Position numbers and translations under genes: made by a program
Source: Actinomycetota bacterium
GTDB lineage: Bacteria; Actinomycetota; UBA4738; HRBIN12
Length of the DNA stretch: 52,235 nt
Reading direction: 5' to 3'
NCBI GenBank assembly: GCA_035640355.1
Contig: DASQWI010000007.1
Location: 74,166-126,400, forward strand
Notes under the pieces: generated by a model
Database searches by the model: none
Told to the model about the DNA's origin: nothing
What the model saw: the letters and a program-made list of their open reading frames with translations, nothing else
Part shown: positions 51,857 through 52,235 of the stretch, in pieces
How positions within the stretch are numbered: the first letter of the stretch is position 1
How the letters are laid out: each line of letters begins with the position of its first letter

Positions 51857-52235
51857 CCGGGCGATCCCACATCCTTTTCCACTTAGCACGAACTTCGGGA
51901 CCTTAGCTGGCGATCTGGGTTGTTTCCCTCTCGGCTACGGAGCTTAGCCCCCGCAGCCTCACTCCCGGACTCTGAAGCATCGGCATTCGGAGTTTGACTG
52001 AGTTCAGTAAGCTTGTAGGCCCCCTAGCCCAATCAGTGCTCTACCTCCGATGCTGAACGTCCGAGGCTGCCCCTAAAGGCATTTCGGGGAGAACCAGCTA
52101 TCACCGAGTTTGATTGGCCTTTCACCCCTACCCACAGGTCATCCCCCAGGTTTTCAACCCTGGTGGGTTCGGTCCTCCACGAGGTCTTACCCTCGCTTCA
52201 ACCTGCCCATGGGTAGATCACTCGGCTTCGGGTCT

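Overview
This is a GC-rich bacterial chromosome segment that reads as Actinomycetota. I infer this from several features: a DUF4193 protein, a fused apolipoprotein N-acyltransferase/polyprenol-phosphate mannosyltransferase, and an FHA protein of the GarA type next to an FtsR-type MerR regulator. There is also a steA-steB pair next to pyrG and an extra block in 23S rRNA at the position of the well-known actinobacterial insertion. From memory of Mycobacterium tuberculosis gene order, two blocks are syntenic with it: gcvH-garA-ftsR-DUF151-merR-gcvP, and tlyA-nadK-(recN)-steA-steB-pyrG-nudix-xerD-...-scpA-scpB-rlu-cmk-der. recN is absent from its usual slot. I cannot assign a class; a deep-branching lineage is plausible.

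Layout. 1-7.2 kb: a truncated M24 peptidase, cysS, an FtsH-type protease with an expanded repeat loop, an Lrp/AsnC regulator facing a small stand-alone reverse transcriptase, and an amidohydrolase. 7.2-11 kb: DUF4193, the Lnt-Ppm fusion, a 423-base gene-free stretch with a G-quadruplex motif and several hairpins, and a CAP-domain protein. 11-20.5 kb: the glycine cleavage P subunits, a nuclease-like protein coupled to a MerR regulator, a second CAP protein, DUF151, hpt, a D,D-carboxypeptidase, ftsR, garA, gcvH and pgsA. 20.5-43.5 kb: a nearly unbroken minus-strand run. In transcription order it holds tlyA, nadK, steA, steB, two envelope-type genes (GT2 and MraY/WecA-like), pyrG, a Nudix hydrolase, a hydrolase-cyclase fusion, ald, xerD, a DksA-like protein, deoB, deoA, an M50 protease, trpS, scpA, scpB, rluB, aroH, tyrA, aroA, cmk, der and tRNA-Pro(GGG). 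43.6-48.9 kb: rhomboid, HAD phosphatase, two TPR proteins, DUF1015, an SSB-like OB protein and an MBL hydrolase. 48.9-52.2 kb: the 3' part of an rRNA operon on the minus strand (5S, then a partial 23S).

The strongest unusual element is a 741-nt group I intron inside the 23S rRNA gene (49450-50190). It carries a single-motif LAGLIDADG endonuclease reading frame. The intron is supported by P1, P3, P7 and P9-type pairings read directly from the sequence, a U at the 5' splice site and a terminal G. The second is the 242-residue reverse transcriptase at 4943-5671. It has intact catalytic aspartates but no maturase or nuclease domain, and it faces an Lrp-type regulator across two palindromes.

Genes are tightly packed, with many GTGA or ATGA stop/start overlaps. 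Three genes (the Lrp regulator, lnt and deoB) have no suitable ATG, GTG or TTG start, and CTG is the best placed start in each. Several genes appear to be transcribed with little or no 5' leader.
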